Shown: in pieces, positions 54,511-64,000 of the stretch
Layout of the letters: every line of letters starts with the position of its first letter
Numbering within the stretch: position 1 is the stretch's first letter
NCBI RefSeq assembly: GCF_000471905.2
Contig: NW_006496564.1
Coordinates: forward strand, 977,869-1,041,868
Direction of reading: 5' to 3'
Source: Amborella trichopoda
Lineage: Eukaryota > Streptophyta > Magnoliopsida > Amborellales > Amborellaceae
DNA: 64,000 nt
The notes under the pieces: generated by a model
Databases searched by the model: none
The model's input: the letters and a program-made list of their open reading frames with translations, nothing else
What the model was told of the DNA's origin: nothing
Translations under genes and position numbers: made by a program

Positions 54511-56165
54511 TTACTCTACAGGGTTTTGCATATCAGATTATATGTTTTGAGGGTGTCTTAATTCATGTTTGGACACTCGAAGCATTTAAGGAGATAACAA
54601 CAGAATTCAGGAAATTGTTGGAAATTAATTGGGTTATCTTAGCAAGCAATTCCTTTGGCATACTTAGAATGAAGATAATGGAAATTCTTAAGAAGGAGAT
54701 TATAAAAAGACTGGTGCTAAATGTTTTAGATGATTATTTTCAGCTCCAAATTCAAGTTTAATGCATGGCTCGTGTAGAAATATAGAAGGTGTCAAAGGTA
54801 ATGGAGAAAAATCTCTCTTAGATCTGGCTGACAACTTCATGCCCTTTGCTTGCAACTCAAAGGGACCAACCACACACAACAGTTGCTAAACCAAGTGGGA
54901 AAAAAAAAGGAGGAAGAAACAAATCTTTAATGGTGGGCATTCTAAATCTATTAGGTTCTCAAACACCAAAGATAGGCCCAGTGAACTAAACACACAAGCA
55001 TGCTATTGGAGAATTTAAATTTAAGCTATCATATTTATATTTAAATTTAAGCTAACACATAGTCCAGTCCACTAAGGATGAATCCCTTTCCTCAATGGAT
55101 ATAAGCCAGACCATTGGGATTGCAGTAACTTAAAACCCCATTGAGGTGTGTGTACAGGGGGGCGGGAGATATGTCATCCCTGTTTGTTATAGTCCCAATG
55201 GACAATTGTGTCCATTCCAACCCAATGGACGAAGGATGGGATAGGTGATCGTTGTCAGTAAGAGTCAACGAAGATGCAGTTTCCTCATTTATATTTTCCC
55301 CATCATAGTCCCTTGGTTCTCTTAGTTCAATATTTCTATTTGTCGTAATAGCTTCTCAATACTTTGGTGCTCAATACTTCTCCTGAAGTCCTTTTGAATA
55401 ACCACCTTGTCAAAGTTAAAGTGAGGATTCAAGTTACAAAAGGAGATTGTCAAATAGTTTAGATTATGGAGGTCCCAGTGACCATGCATCTCTTGGGAAA
55501 GACGATAAGGATGACAATGGTGCAGTGGGATAAAGCTTTCACTGGGGTAAATAATGACGAAAGAAAAGCACCTTACAGAGGGTTATTTTGTGGTCCATAT
55601 TCCATTACTCCACCAATTCTAGCCATGGAATCTTCTAACTCCTCCTCAAACAAATCTAAGGCAAGGACTTGGAGGTGGAAAACCAGTGAGTAGGGGAGAT
55701 GCAAGGGCTTATGAATATCATGTTATACGACTCAGTGAAGGTAGTTGAGAACGTTCTAACCCAAGAGGAGTTGCAGGAAATGAAGGAGAGAGATAAGCAG
55801 GCCAAAAAAAGGAAATTGATAAGAGATTAGTGAAAGAGGTGGACACCTGAAGTGCTTGACATAAATCCTTGCGAACCACGTGGGTGTCACGAGGGGAGGG
55901 ATTTCATTCAGCCCAAATGAAGATCCTTTCTTGGAACACCAAGGGCCTTGGGATGAGAAGAAGAGGATAATTTTTGTGCAAATGCTCTATTTGTGTAGAC
56001 TGCATATCCTACTCATCTAAGAATCGAAGGTGTAAGGGCCATGATGATTGTTTTTGGTGGTCCTTTTGGGGGTCGAAGGCCTGTGGACTTTTTATTAAAA
56101 TGGCAGTTAGTGTTTATGGTTGCTTCTGGTTGATATGTGGCTTGGGCAACTTTTCGAGTAATTAG
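54511..56165 (+). pseudogene. L1 LINE remnant: ORF1 and start of ORF2
   Basis: 54511-54762 reads like an L1 ORF1 domain (GVLIHVWTLEAFKEITTEFR, then VILASNSFGILRMKIM), with the W-x-E-x-F helix and RIRVK-type strand seen in plant L1 ORF1 proteins. After decayed text, 55917-55960 reads MKILSWNTKGLGMRRRG, the usual start of the L1 ORF2 endonuclease domain, followed by a stop and drifting frames to about 56160. The reverse transcriptase is absent. Its 3' side is unassigned AT-rich DNA up to the LTR at 56379. Confidence 0.6.
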
Positions 56166-56378
56166 ATGTTTGTAACATGGCACACTAAATCTAACTCACA
56201 CACATGAACCACTTTGTGTACAAGGAGATTTAATGCATTTACTCAAAAGAATTATTCAATAGATCTGCCTATTATAGGCACCATGTATACGTGGTCAAAC
56301 AACTAAACTCAAAATTTGCTTATATCTAGAATCAATCAAATTCTAGTCGCCCCTACATAGAAGATTAGATACTCTAAC

Positions 56379-59300
56379 TGTAAGGACCACAAATTTTCCT
56401 AGTAATGAGACGTGCACTGCGATAGAATCCGTAGAGGGGCAGCACCGTGCGTGTAGAAGAGGAAACACGCACCCAGAACTAAGAAAGTGAACCTATCGCC
56501 GCGCGAGAATGGAGGTATCGCCCCGCTAGAATGAAGGTATCATCAAGTGAGAATGGAGGTATCGCCACGCGAGAGAGTAGGTATCGCCGCAAGAAAATGA
56601 AGGTATCATCGCGCGAGAGAGTAGGTATCACCGCAAGAGAATGGAGGTATCATTGCGCGAGAGTGGAGGTATTGTCGTGCAAGAGTGCAAGTATCGTCGC
56701 GCGAGAGTGGAGGTATCACCACGAGCGCATGTTGCCGTCTGGAGTATCGTCCCGAGAGTGTATTGTCGTCTAGAGTATCGTCGCCAGTGCGTTTTGTCGT
56801 CTAGAGTATCGTCGCGAGCGTGTGTTGCCGTCTGGAGTATTGTCGCGAGCATGTGTTGCCGTTGGAGCATCGTCGCTAGTGTGTTGCCGTCAGAAGCGTC
56901 GCCGCCTGGAGTAACGCCGTGCGCGGTGTCAGCCTCACGTCGTACTTGTCAGCGCCGAGCGAGTGATGGCAGCCACAACTCTTTTTTCAACCACTACGCG
57001 ACGTCAGCCACAGTTGGCCTCACCTACCCACGCGCCTATAAATCACGCACCTCCCCACCCTCAGCGTCAATTGCCTCCCTTTCCTCTTCCCTTTCTCCTT
57101 CCCTCAAACATTCTCTCTATAGAGCTTAGTGTGAGCCTTGTGCTGCAACCTTTGGGAGACTGCCGACAGGAGCAAGCGGTGACCTGCGCGTGGAGGCTTC
57201 AGAGTGCCATGACCCTTGGTAAGCGGGTTTGGTGTTGTGCCGCCCTTAAATATTCCATGGAATGATAGAGTATGAAAAATAGGAAAAATGGTAAATTTAG
57301 ATGCATGAACATAGAATGCATGGAAAATGAAAATGATATTCATTCATTGCCAATAAACTTGGAAAATTATAAAAGTAATCCCCTTGCTAAACTTGCTAAC
57401 TTGACTTGTAGAATGGTGTGTATCATGGTGGTAGCATATTCATACTATGGAAAAGAAATTTTCCAGCAACTGTGGGGCTATTGCCTTGAGCCTTTTGCTG
57501 ACCAAACAATGCCTGATTTGGCCCAAATCGGTCTTGAATAAAATACATATGTGTCTACTTTATGTTTGCTTCTCAGGAAATGTTAAAATGTTGCATGGAT
57601 CGAATGATATGGCCTAAAGTGTGAGACATGTCACTGCTTACAGTTGCTATAAATTCCAGCAACTGTGACTTGTATTGGGCCACGCCTTTGCCCTAGAAAA
57701 TGGATTCCAAATGCTTTTAAATTAACCCGTTGTAAAGGTCGTGAATGAGCTCAAATTTACATGTTTTGACATTTTTGAAATTTTCTGTAAATTTTGAGTT
57801 ATGCCCCAAAATGCGTGAGTATGTCACCGCTCACTGTTTTCCAGCAACTACGCATGTTTCAAACCAAACCTTTGACCTGATAAATGCGGTCCAATCTCCT
57901 TGGTAAGTGGAACATTGACTTTTCTCATTTAGCTATTAATCGAAACATGGAATTTTCCTTGATAAATGATAAGTGTGAATGTTATAGGATAATTGTTATG
58001 CATATACCATAAGGTTATTGAATGATGCTCCGCAACAATGTGCTATGTGAAAAGTGATAAGTGCAATATAAATGTGATAACTTCATGATGAGAGTTTCAT
58101 GATAAGTGCCAAAATGCCATTAATGATATCCATGTGTAAGTACTCTGTGATAGCCTATGTGATTGGTGCTTGTGCTAAAAGTCATATTGTTATAATGAAA
58201 ATGTGTTTTATCTGTTATAAAGCATTGAATTGGTAGGAATGAATTGAATACTCTAGCATGAGAAGAGGCCTTAATGTTGACCACTATGAAATGGGACACC
58301 AATTGGTAGTGGGTACTGTTTTGTTATATCGACGTGAAATTGGTCACTGCTTTATTGATACTGGCCATTACTCGATGGGACACCCATTCGTAGTGGTGAT
58401 TGAGACACCGAGAAAGTAATGTCGTCATATCCCCTAACACGAACAATGATAGGAACAGGTTACGAGTGGAAAGAGTGTCGCTCCCTAAGATTTATGAGAA
58501 GAAATCTGTGACTGAGTAATGCCTTGCAAGGTAAGGGCCTATCGAACTGCAAATGCGCGCTGGGGACCATGTGCGTGAGTTGAGGGTATTACGAAGTGGA
58601 TTACCCCACTTGTCATTACCGTCCCTCCTGTGAGATGGTAGAGGTTCTAAGCAACGGGATTGGCTTAGCCTGACAGATAGGGCATGTACTACAAGAGTCG
58701 TGAACTAGGGAGTGAGTGTGTAATGAATGGATTGTGACTGCGATTTCCTATGGTTGTAATTGATGCATGATATTGTCTATAATTGACACACGATATTGTC
58801 TCTAATTGATGTATAATATTGCTTATAATTGATGTATTGCTACTTGGATATCCTGTTTATAACTGATGTACTAATCTGATGACCAATATACGTGACTACT
58901 GCACTGCCACTGATTATGATCTAGTAAAATGTTTATTGCACATGGGTAGACTTGTTACCAAAGCATACCACTAGATCTGTTTACTGAACTTCAAAGCGCA
59001 TTCCATTCTTTTTCACTCTTTGTAGACTGAAAGTGATAGGTGTGAGAGTTGGGAGTGTGGGTCGCAGCTAAAGATCAAAGCAGCCAGTTTTAGATCTTGT
59101 AGGTAGTTGGGCTCTCAGCTCTGACTGTACTATTTGGTTTAAAGTATGTAACCTTGGGTCCTGGAGCTTTGAACTCTATTGTAGTACTTTTGGGTTATAA
59201 TATAATGAAACATCTTTTTTTATGAATGAATTTGCTAAGTTTTAAATGTTTAGGCTTGTGAGCATATTCTTTCCTTGGTTTGCTTGATTACCGAGAATAA

Positions 59301-59411
59301 GGCGTTGAGTCTGCACCTACCTGAGTAACAAACGGTACATTGGGATCACGAATCTACGCTCGATCACCTTTTATCATCAGAGGTAAGGCGGTCGGGGGCG
59401 AGGTCGTGACA
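56379..59411 (+). repeat. 5' LTR of gypsy family 3 (3.03 kb)
   Basis: Starts TGTAAGGACCACAAATTTTC, repeated at the 3' LTR start (63955), and ends GGGGCGAGGTCGTGACA. It includes a CpG-rich minisatellite (56500-56885), a CG-rich probable leader with pyrimidine tracts (57050-57120) and the region related to the minus-oriented LTR at 43026 (58260-58700). Confidence 0.88.
56500..56885. repeat. CpG-rich minisatellite in the LTR
   Basis: The first half repeats gcgcgagaatggaggtatcg-like units of about 24-25 bp. The second half repeats cgtctggagtatcgtcgcga plus gcgtgtgttgc units of about 30-32 bp. CpG content is far above the surrounding DNA. Confidence 0.88.
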
Positions 59412-59516
59412 GTTATGCCAGGATAGGGTATTTGGCCTTGGGAGTTTAAGAGGGGAGTCTTTTGAATAGCTTTGGGGTAGACTAGTGACTGGGCGCTCTT
59501 GTGGTTAGGTTGAAGA

Positions 59517-60590
59517 TGCCGAGAGCTCGTACCCACAATGCTAGCTCCAACAATGAGAGCACCGAGGTGCTTGGTGAATTCTATAGGACTCTGGGGGCTA
59601 TGACCCATATGATGAACGAGTCGATGCCCACCCAGTCTACCCCTACCTCGGAACGAAATGACAACAACCTTTTAGAGATGTTTAGAAGGCTGGCGCCCCC
59701 AACTTTTTTAAGGCAAGGAGGAGTAGAGAAGGCTGAGAGATGGAAGAGATAGAAAGAAAAGATCCTAAAGGTGTTGCACTGCTCGACCGAGCAGAAGGTT
59801 AGATTAGGAACCTTCATGCTGAAAGGAGAAGCCGAGCACTGGTGGGACTTGGTGAAGCAGTCTTGGGGGGAGTCGGGGACAGAGACCACATGGGAAAACT
59901 TTCTGACGGCCTTCGATGAGAAGTATTTTCCCGACTCCATCAAGGAGAGAAAAGAAGTAGAGTTTATTGAACTCCAACAAGGGGGTATGACAATGGAACA
60001 GTACGCCGTTAGATTTGCAGAGATCTCTAGGTATGCGCCTCACCTCATTAATACCAAGGAGCGGAAGCACCTTCGGCCAGATATTAGGCGGGTAGAGTAT
60101 TGTTTGCCAACTTGAAGATGTATGCCCCATTAGTAGATCTCACCCTAAGGATTGAAAGGGACTGTGAGGATCACAGATCCAAGAAGGAAGGAAAGATGAA
60201 GGCTGTGTCGTCGGGGAGGTTTGGGAAGAAGTGCCGACAATTCGCAAGGAGGGATATTAGAGGAAAGCCCTACCAGCTTAATCAAAAGACCCAGAAGAAT
60301 TACCCGGGCAACATGGAAGGTGATCGACGCCTGATGTGCTCTCATTGTGGAAAAGATAACCACATTTGTCGTTTATTCTATAGGAAGCGGAATGTGTGCC
60401 TAAAGTGTGGAAAGCCCGGTCACTGGGTTAAGGATTACCTCGTGGCAAAGACCGACGATCGGCCCAAGACACAAGGACGAGTGTTTGCTCTCACCGAACA
60501 AGAAGCCAAGGCGTCCACCTCGGTGATCAGAGGTACACTCTCTATCTGTGGTGCTAGAGCCAAAGCCTTAATTGATCCTTGTTCTTCTTT
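59517..60590 (+). pseudogene. Gypsy family 3 gag with zinc knuckles
   Basis: ATG at 59517 (MPRARTHNASSNNESTEVLG), stop at 59750, then the capsid-like domain: KVLHCSTEQKVRLGTFMLKG (59767-59828), EAEHWWDLVKQSWGESG, ENFLTAFDEKYFPDSIKERK and MTMEQYAVRFAEISRYAPHL. A frameshift near 60065-60100 leads to the basic C-terminus with two zinc knuckles, CSHCGKDNHICRLF and CLKCGKPGHWVKDY (60395-60437). The last cysteine of the second knuckle is replaced by Tyr. The gag-protease linker VFALTEQEAKASTSVIRGTL follows. Confidence 0.88.
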
Positions 60591-61000
60591 CATTTGTTGC
60601 AACCCATTTTTTTTTCCATTTAAATGTTACACCTGCATGTCTCAATTATACTCTGGTAGTAAGCACACCTGTGGGGGATTCCATGGAAACTTATAGGGTA
60701 TTTAGACAATGTGGGATTAAAATTGATGGGTGTGACCTACCTGTAGATTTGATCCTTTTAGATATTCAGGACTTTGATGATATTCTGGGCATGGATTGGT
60801 TGTACATCCATCATGCCACCGTCAATTGCCATGAAAAGATGGTAACCTTTAGATGTCATGATCAAGCAGTACTACACTTTGAGGGCACCCGGGACATTTC
60901 CCCTCTGCACCTTATTTCTGCCCTCCGGGCCTCTTGCCTCGTGACTAAGAAATGTGAAGGGTCTTTGGCTTATGTAGTAGAGAATAAGGGTGTTCGAGCC
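60560..61000 (+). pseudogene. Gypsy family 3 aspartic protease
   Basis: The active-site loop reads AKALIDPCSS (60556-60585), Cys replacing Gly in the D-x-G triad, followed by a frameshift. The second frame continues VSTPVGDSMETYRVFRQCGI, LPVDLILLDIQDFDDILGMD and WLYIHHATVNCHEKMVTF. The glycine loss and frameshift inactivate it. Confidence 0.85.
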
Positions 61001-62265
61001 CAACTAGAAGAAATATCGGTTGTTAGGGAGTACCCTAAATTATTCCCAAAAGAGTTACCCTCCGTGCCGCCAAGGAGAGAAATTGAATTTGAGATAGATG
61101 TAGTCCTGGGCATGGTTCCCATCTCTAAAGCCCTGTATAGAATGGCCCCAGCTGAGTTGAAGCAGTTAAAAGAGCAGTTGCAAGAATTATTGGATAAGTG
61201 GTTCATTCGTAAGGGGTTCATTCGACCCAGTGTGCCACCCTGAGGTGCACCTGTCCTATTTGTGAAGAAGAAGGATGGGTCCCTGAGGCTATGTATCGAC
61301 TATAGGCAGTTGGCCAAGTGACGGTGAAGAATAAGTATCCTCTGTTTAGAATTGATGACCTCTTTGATCAACTTCAAAGGCCCCAGATGTTTTTAAAGAT
61401 CGACATCCGATCGGGGTATCACCAATTGCGAATTAAGGTGGGAGATGTCCCAAAGACTGCATTTAGAACTCGATACAGCCACTATGAGTTTCTTGTAATG
61501 CCATTCGAGTTAACCAATGCCCCTGCGGTGTTCATGGATTTGATGAATAGAGTGTTCCGACCTTTCCTGGACAATTTTGTAATAGGTTTTATTGATGATA
61601 TTTTGGTATATTTGAAGAGTTGGGAATTATATGAGCAACATCTGAGAACCGTCTTGCAAACTCTGAGGTTGGAAATATTGTATGCCAAACTAAGCAAGAG
61701 TGAATTTTGGCTCCCCAGTGTAGCCTTCCTTGGTCACATCTTTTCTAAGGATGGGATCATGATTGATCCCTCTAAGTTTGAAGCAATGCTTAAGTGGGAG
61801 AAACCAACAAATGTAACGAAGTTTGCAGCTTTCTGGGGTTAGCAGGATACTACTGACGCTTTGTAGCGGGATTCTCAAAAATAGCACTTCCCCTTACTCG
61901 ACTGACCCAGAAGAATACAAAATTTTTGTGGTCAAATGACTGTGAGAGAAGTTTTCAAGAACTTAAAGAGAGATTAACCACATCCCTAATACTAGCCTTG
62001 CCTGAGGGGAATGAAGACTTTGTGGTTTATACCGATGCATACCATAAAGGACTCGGTGGTGTACTCATGCAGAAGGGCAAGGCCATTACATACGCATCTA
62101 GACAATTGAAACTCCATGAGTAGAACTATCCAACCCATGACTTGGAGCTTTCGGCCATAGTGTTTACGCTAAAGATCTAGAGGCACTATCTCTATGGGGC
62201 CCGATTTAAAGTATTCACAGACCATAAGAGCCTCAAATACTTATTTTCTCAAAAGGAGGTGAATA
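61000..62265 (+). pseudogene. Gypsy family 3 reverse transcriptase and RNase H
   Basis: Fingers: [20 protein letters not shown] (61118-61176); a duplicated FIR block (FIRKGFIRPSVPP) and a stop at 61241; [18 protein letters not shown]; frameshift. Palm: [60 protein letters not shown] and the catalytic FIDDILVY at about 61590-61613, which is intact. The connection [20 protein letters not shown] is followed by a frameshift at about 61835. RNase H: FVVYTDAYHKGLGGVLMQKG (62018-62078), stops at 62121 and 62178. The palm keeps all aspartates, unlike family 2. Confidence 0.88.
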
Positions 62266-63905
62266 TGCGGCAAAGGAGATGGATGGACTTATTGAATGAT
62301 TACGACTGTACAATTGATTACCATCCAGGCAAAACTAACGTAGTAGCTGATGCCTTAAGCTGAAAAGCTATGGTCTCAGTGGTATACTTAACGATTCGAG
62401 AGATGAGATTGCTAGAAGACACAGTACAGTGGAACCCAACTCTACCCCTCGATGATGGGATTGGTGTACTTTCATGTGTAAAGGTAGACCAGCTCTTTTA
62501 ACAAATCCGAGTAGCGCAAAAAGAAGATCCTCAGCTCATGAGAGTTCATGAAGAAATGAAAATGAGGGAAGAAGAGGATTTCACCTTGGGCAGTGATGAG
62601 ATGTTGAGGTTCAAGGGCCAAGTATGTGTCCCTAATAACGATGGTGTAAAGAGGGTTGTTCTAGAAGAGCACACCACTCATGCTACATGGTACACCTAGG
62701 GAGTACAAAGATGTACCAGGATCTGAAACAAGCCTTCTAGTAGAACAACATGAAGAGAGATGTAGCTCAGTTCACCGCTAAGTGCTTGACGTGTTAACAA
62801 GTGAAGGCAGAACATCAGAAACCAGCCGGACTATTGCAACCCTTGCCCATACCAGAATGGAAGTGGGAACATGTTACAATGGATTTTGTTTTTGGATTGC
62901 CCAGGTCAAGTGCTGGACATGATAGTATCTGGGTCATTGTGGACAGATTAACTAAGGCCACTAATTTCTTACCAGTCCACAGGACTTATACCCTGGATAA
63001 GCTGGCCCAATTGTACATAAGAGAAATTGTAAGATTATACGGCGTACACATCAGCATCATGTCCGACATAGACACTAGGTTTACCTCTAGATTCTGGGCT
63101 AGCCTACAATCAGCTTTGGGGACCGAACTTACCTTCAGCACTGCCTTTCATCCCTAGACAAATGGCCAATCAGAAAGAACCATTCAAACATTGGAAGATA
63201 TGCTAAGGGCGTGTGTCACTGATTTTAAGGGAAATTGGGAGGACCATTTGTCCCTGATAGAGTTTGCCTACAACAATATCTTCCAAGCCAGCATTTAGAT
63301 GGCACCGTATGATGCCCTTTATGGGAGGAAATGTAGATCGCCCATCTGTTGGGATGAGGAAATTACTGGGGTCCGAAATAGTCCAGATAATTTTTGAGAA
63401 GATTTCCTTAATTAAAGAGCGGCTCAAGACAGCTCAAAGTCAGTAAAAGAGTTATACCGATAAACGAAGGAGAGACCTCGAATGTGAAGTAGGTGATCGG
63501 GTCTTCCTAAATGTATTGCCAACCAAGGGCATTACGAGATTTGGTAAGAGAGGGAAACTAAGCCCACGGTTCATTGGACCTTTTGAAATCTTGGGAAGAA
63601 TTGGGAGTGTGGCATACCGACTTGCCCTGCCACCTGATTTGGCCAATATCCATAATGTCTTCCATGTATCCCTGCCAAGGAAGTATCGACCTGACCCGTC
63701 ACATGTTTTGGAATACAAGCCAATCCCACTCAGGGAAGACCTAACCTACGTTGAACAACCAATTATGATATTGGACCGAAGAGTGCATGTGTTGCGCAAT
63801 AAAGAAATTCCTCTGGTTCGAGTGCAATGACAGTATCACTCAATAGCTTAATCGACATGGGAACGGGAGGACTAGATTCGTGAGAAATACCCCCACATTT
63901 TTAAT
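62266..63905 (+). pseudogene. Gypsy family 3 integrase with C-terminal tail
   Basis: The zinc-binding part is decayed (KCLTC then stop, 62779-62796). The core is open 62801-63157: MDFVFGLPRSSAGHDSIWVI (first Asp, 62880), MSDIDTRFTSRFW (second Asp, ~63063), then a stop at 63155 and [10 protein letters not shown] with the Glu (63162-63190). The tail has [20 protein letters not shown] (63555-63612), [12 protein letters not shown], and [13 protein letters not shown] followed by a stop (63828). The final WERED block reads through stops. All three catalytic residues are still encoded. Confidence 0.88.
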
Positions 63906-63941
63906 TGACATGAATATGATTTTGAGGACAAAACCCTTTTT

Positions 63942-63950
63942 AAGGGGGGG
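63942..63950 (+). promoter_or_regulatory. Polypurine tract, gypsy family 3
   Basis: aaggggggg just before the 3' LTR start TGTAAGGACC at 63955. Confidence 0.85.
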
Positions 63951-63954
63951 ATGA

Positions 63955-64000
63955 TGTAAGGACCACAAATTTTCGTAGTCCTGAGACGCGCACGGTGATC
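63955..64000 (+). repeat. Start of the 3' LTR of gypsy family 3
   Basis: First 46 bases match 56379-56424 with a few differences (tgtaaggaccacaaattttc, then gtagtcctgagacgcgcac). Confidence 0.92.

Larger units (their letters stand above)
56379..63955 (+). mobile_element. Ty3/gypsy family 3 element (runs off the right edge)
   Basis: 5' LTR 56379-59411, gag from 59517, protease, reverse transcriptase, RNase H, integrase and C-terminal tail to about 63905, polypurine tract, and the first 46 bases of the 3' LTR from 63955. Protein order and sequence are close to family 2, but the LTR is different and longer. Many stops and frameshifts. Confidence 0.9.

Noticed and set aside
56531-57129. Arg/Val-rich and other frames over the minisatellite
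   Set aside because: Open because of the tandem repeat; both strands are open and no homology is recognised.

Overview
This window is nuclear DNA from a seed plant, most likely an angiosperm. The evidence is a spliced RNA polymerase subunit gene of the plant-specific RPB5/NRPE5 type, chromovirus-like Ty3/gypsy elements, hAT, RTE and L1 elements, and an Au-like SINE. No prokaryotic gene organisation is visible. There are three N gaps (721-974, 27887-28438, 47551-47614). The species cannot be told from the sequence.

The only host gene I can support is on the minus strand. It encodes a fifth-subunit (RPABC1/RPB5 family) protein closest to the plant Pol V type (NRPE5-like). Exon 1 is 41387-41617, exon 2 is 38747-38926 and exon 3 is 2606-2719. 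All junctions are phase 0 with GT/AG borders. Together they give 175 residues; the last ~45 residues of the assembly domain lie beyond the left edge or in the first gap. Intron 1 is 2.46 kb. Intron 2 is about 36.0 kb and is packed with nested transposons.

Intron 2 layout: an RTE LINE (3388-8530, minus) split by a 3.4-kb hAT element (4586-7991, 8-bp target duplication); a short duplicated LTR-like repeat (9015-10001); then a second hAT element whose ends lie 26.7 kb apart (11207-37949, 7/8 matching target duplication). Inside that second hAT sit a 5'-truncated L1 (12615-13740) and two copies of one Ty3/gypsy family placed head to head (minus 15390-21466, plus 21508-36492). The gypsy copies in turn host a non-autonomous hAT (18583-19401), a palindromic non-coding repeat complex (21645-26289) containing a SINE-like insert (25089-25204), a solo LTR (27808-29983), and another copy of the non-coding repeat (30949-33704). 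All transposon genes are broken by stops, frameshifts or deletions.

Upstream of the gene (41.6-64 kb) lie an E2F-type site near the start codon, an Au-like SINE (42216-42390), a minus-oriented LTR rich in tandem repeats (43026-46979), a gypsy element (LTR-gag-pol-LTR, 47615-53924) joined at a gap to an inverted LTR, LINE remnants (54370-56165), and a further gypsy element with a 3-kb LTR (from 56379, running off the right edge at 3' LTR position 63955).

The most interesting points are: a gene for a subunit of an RNA polymerase type that silences transposons, carrying a ~36-kb transposon nest in one intron; and 32-bp tandem units in one LTR family whose hairpin stems differ in sequence but keep their complementarity.
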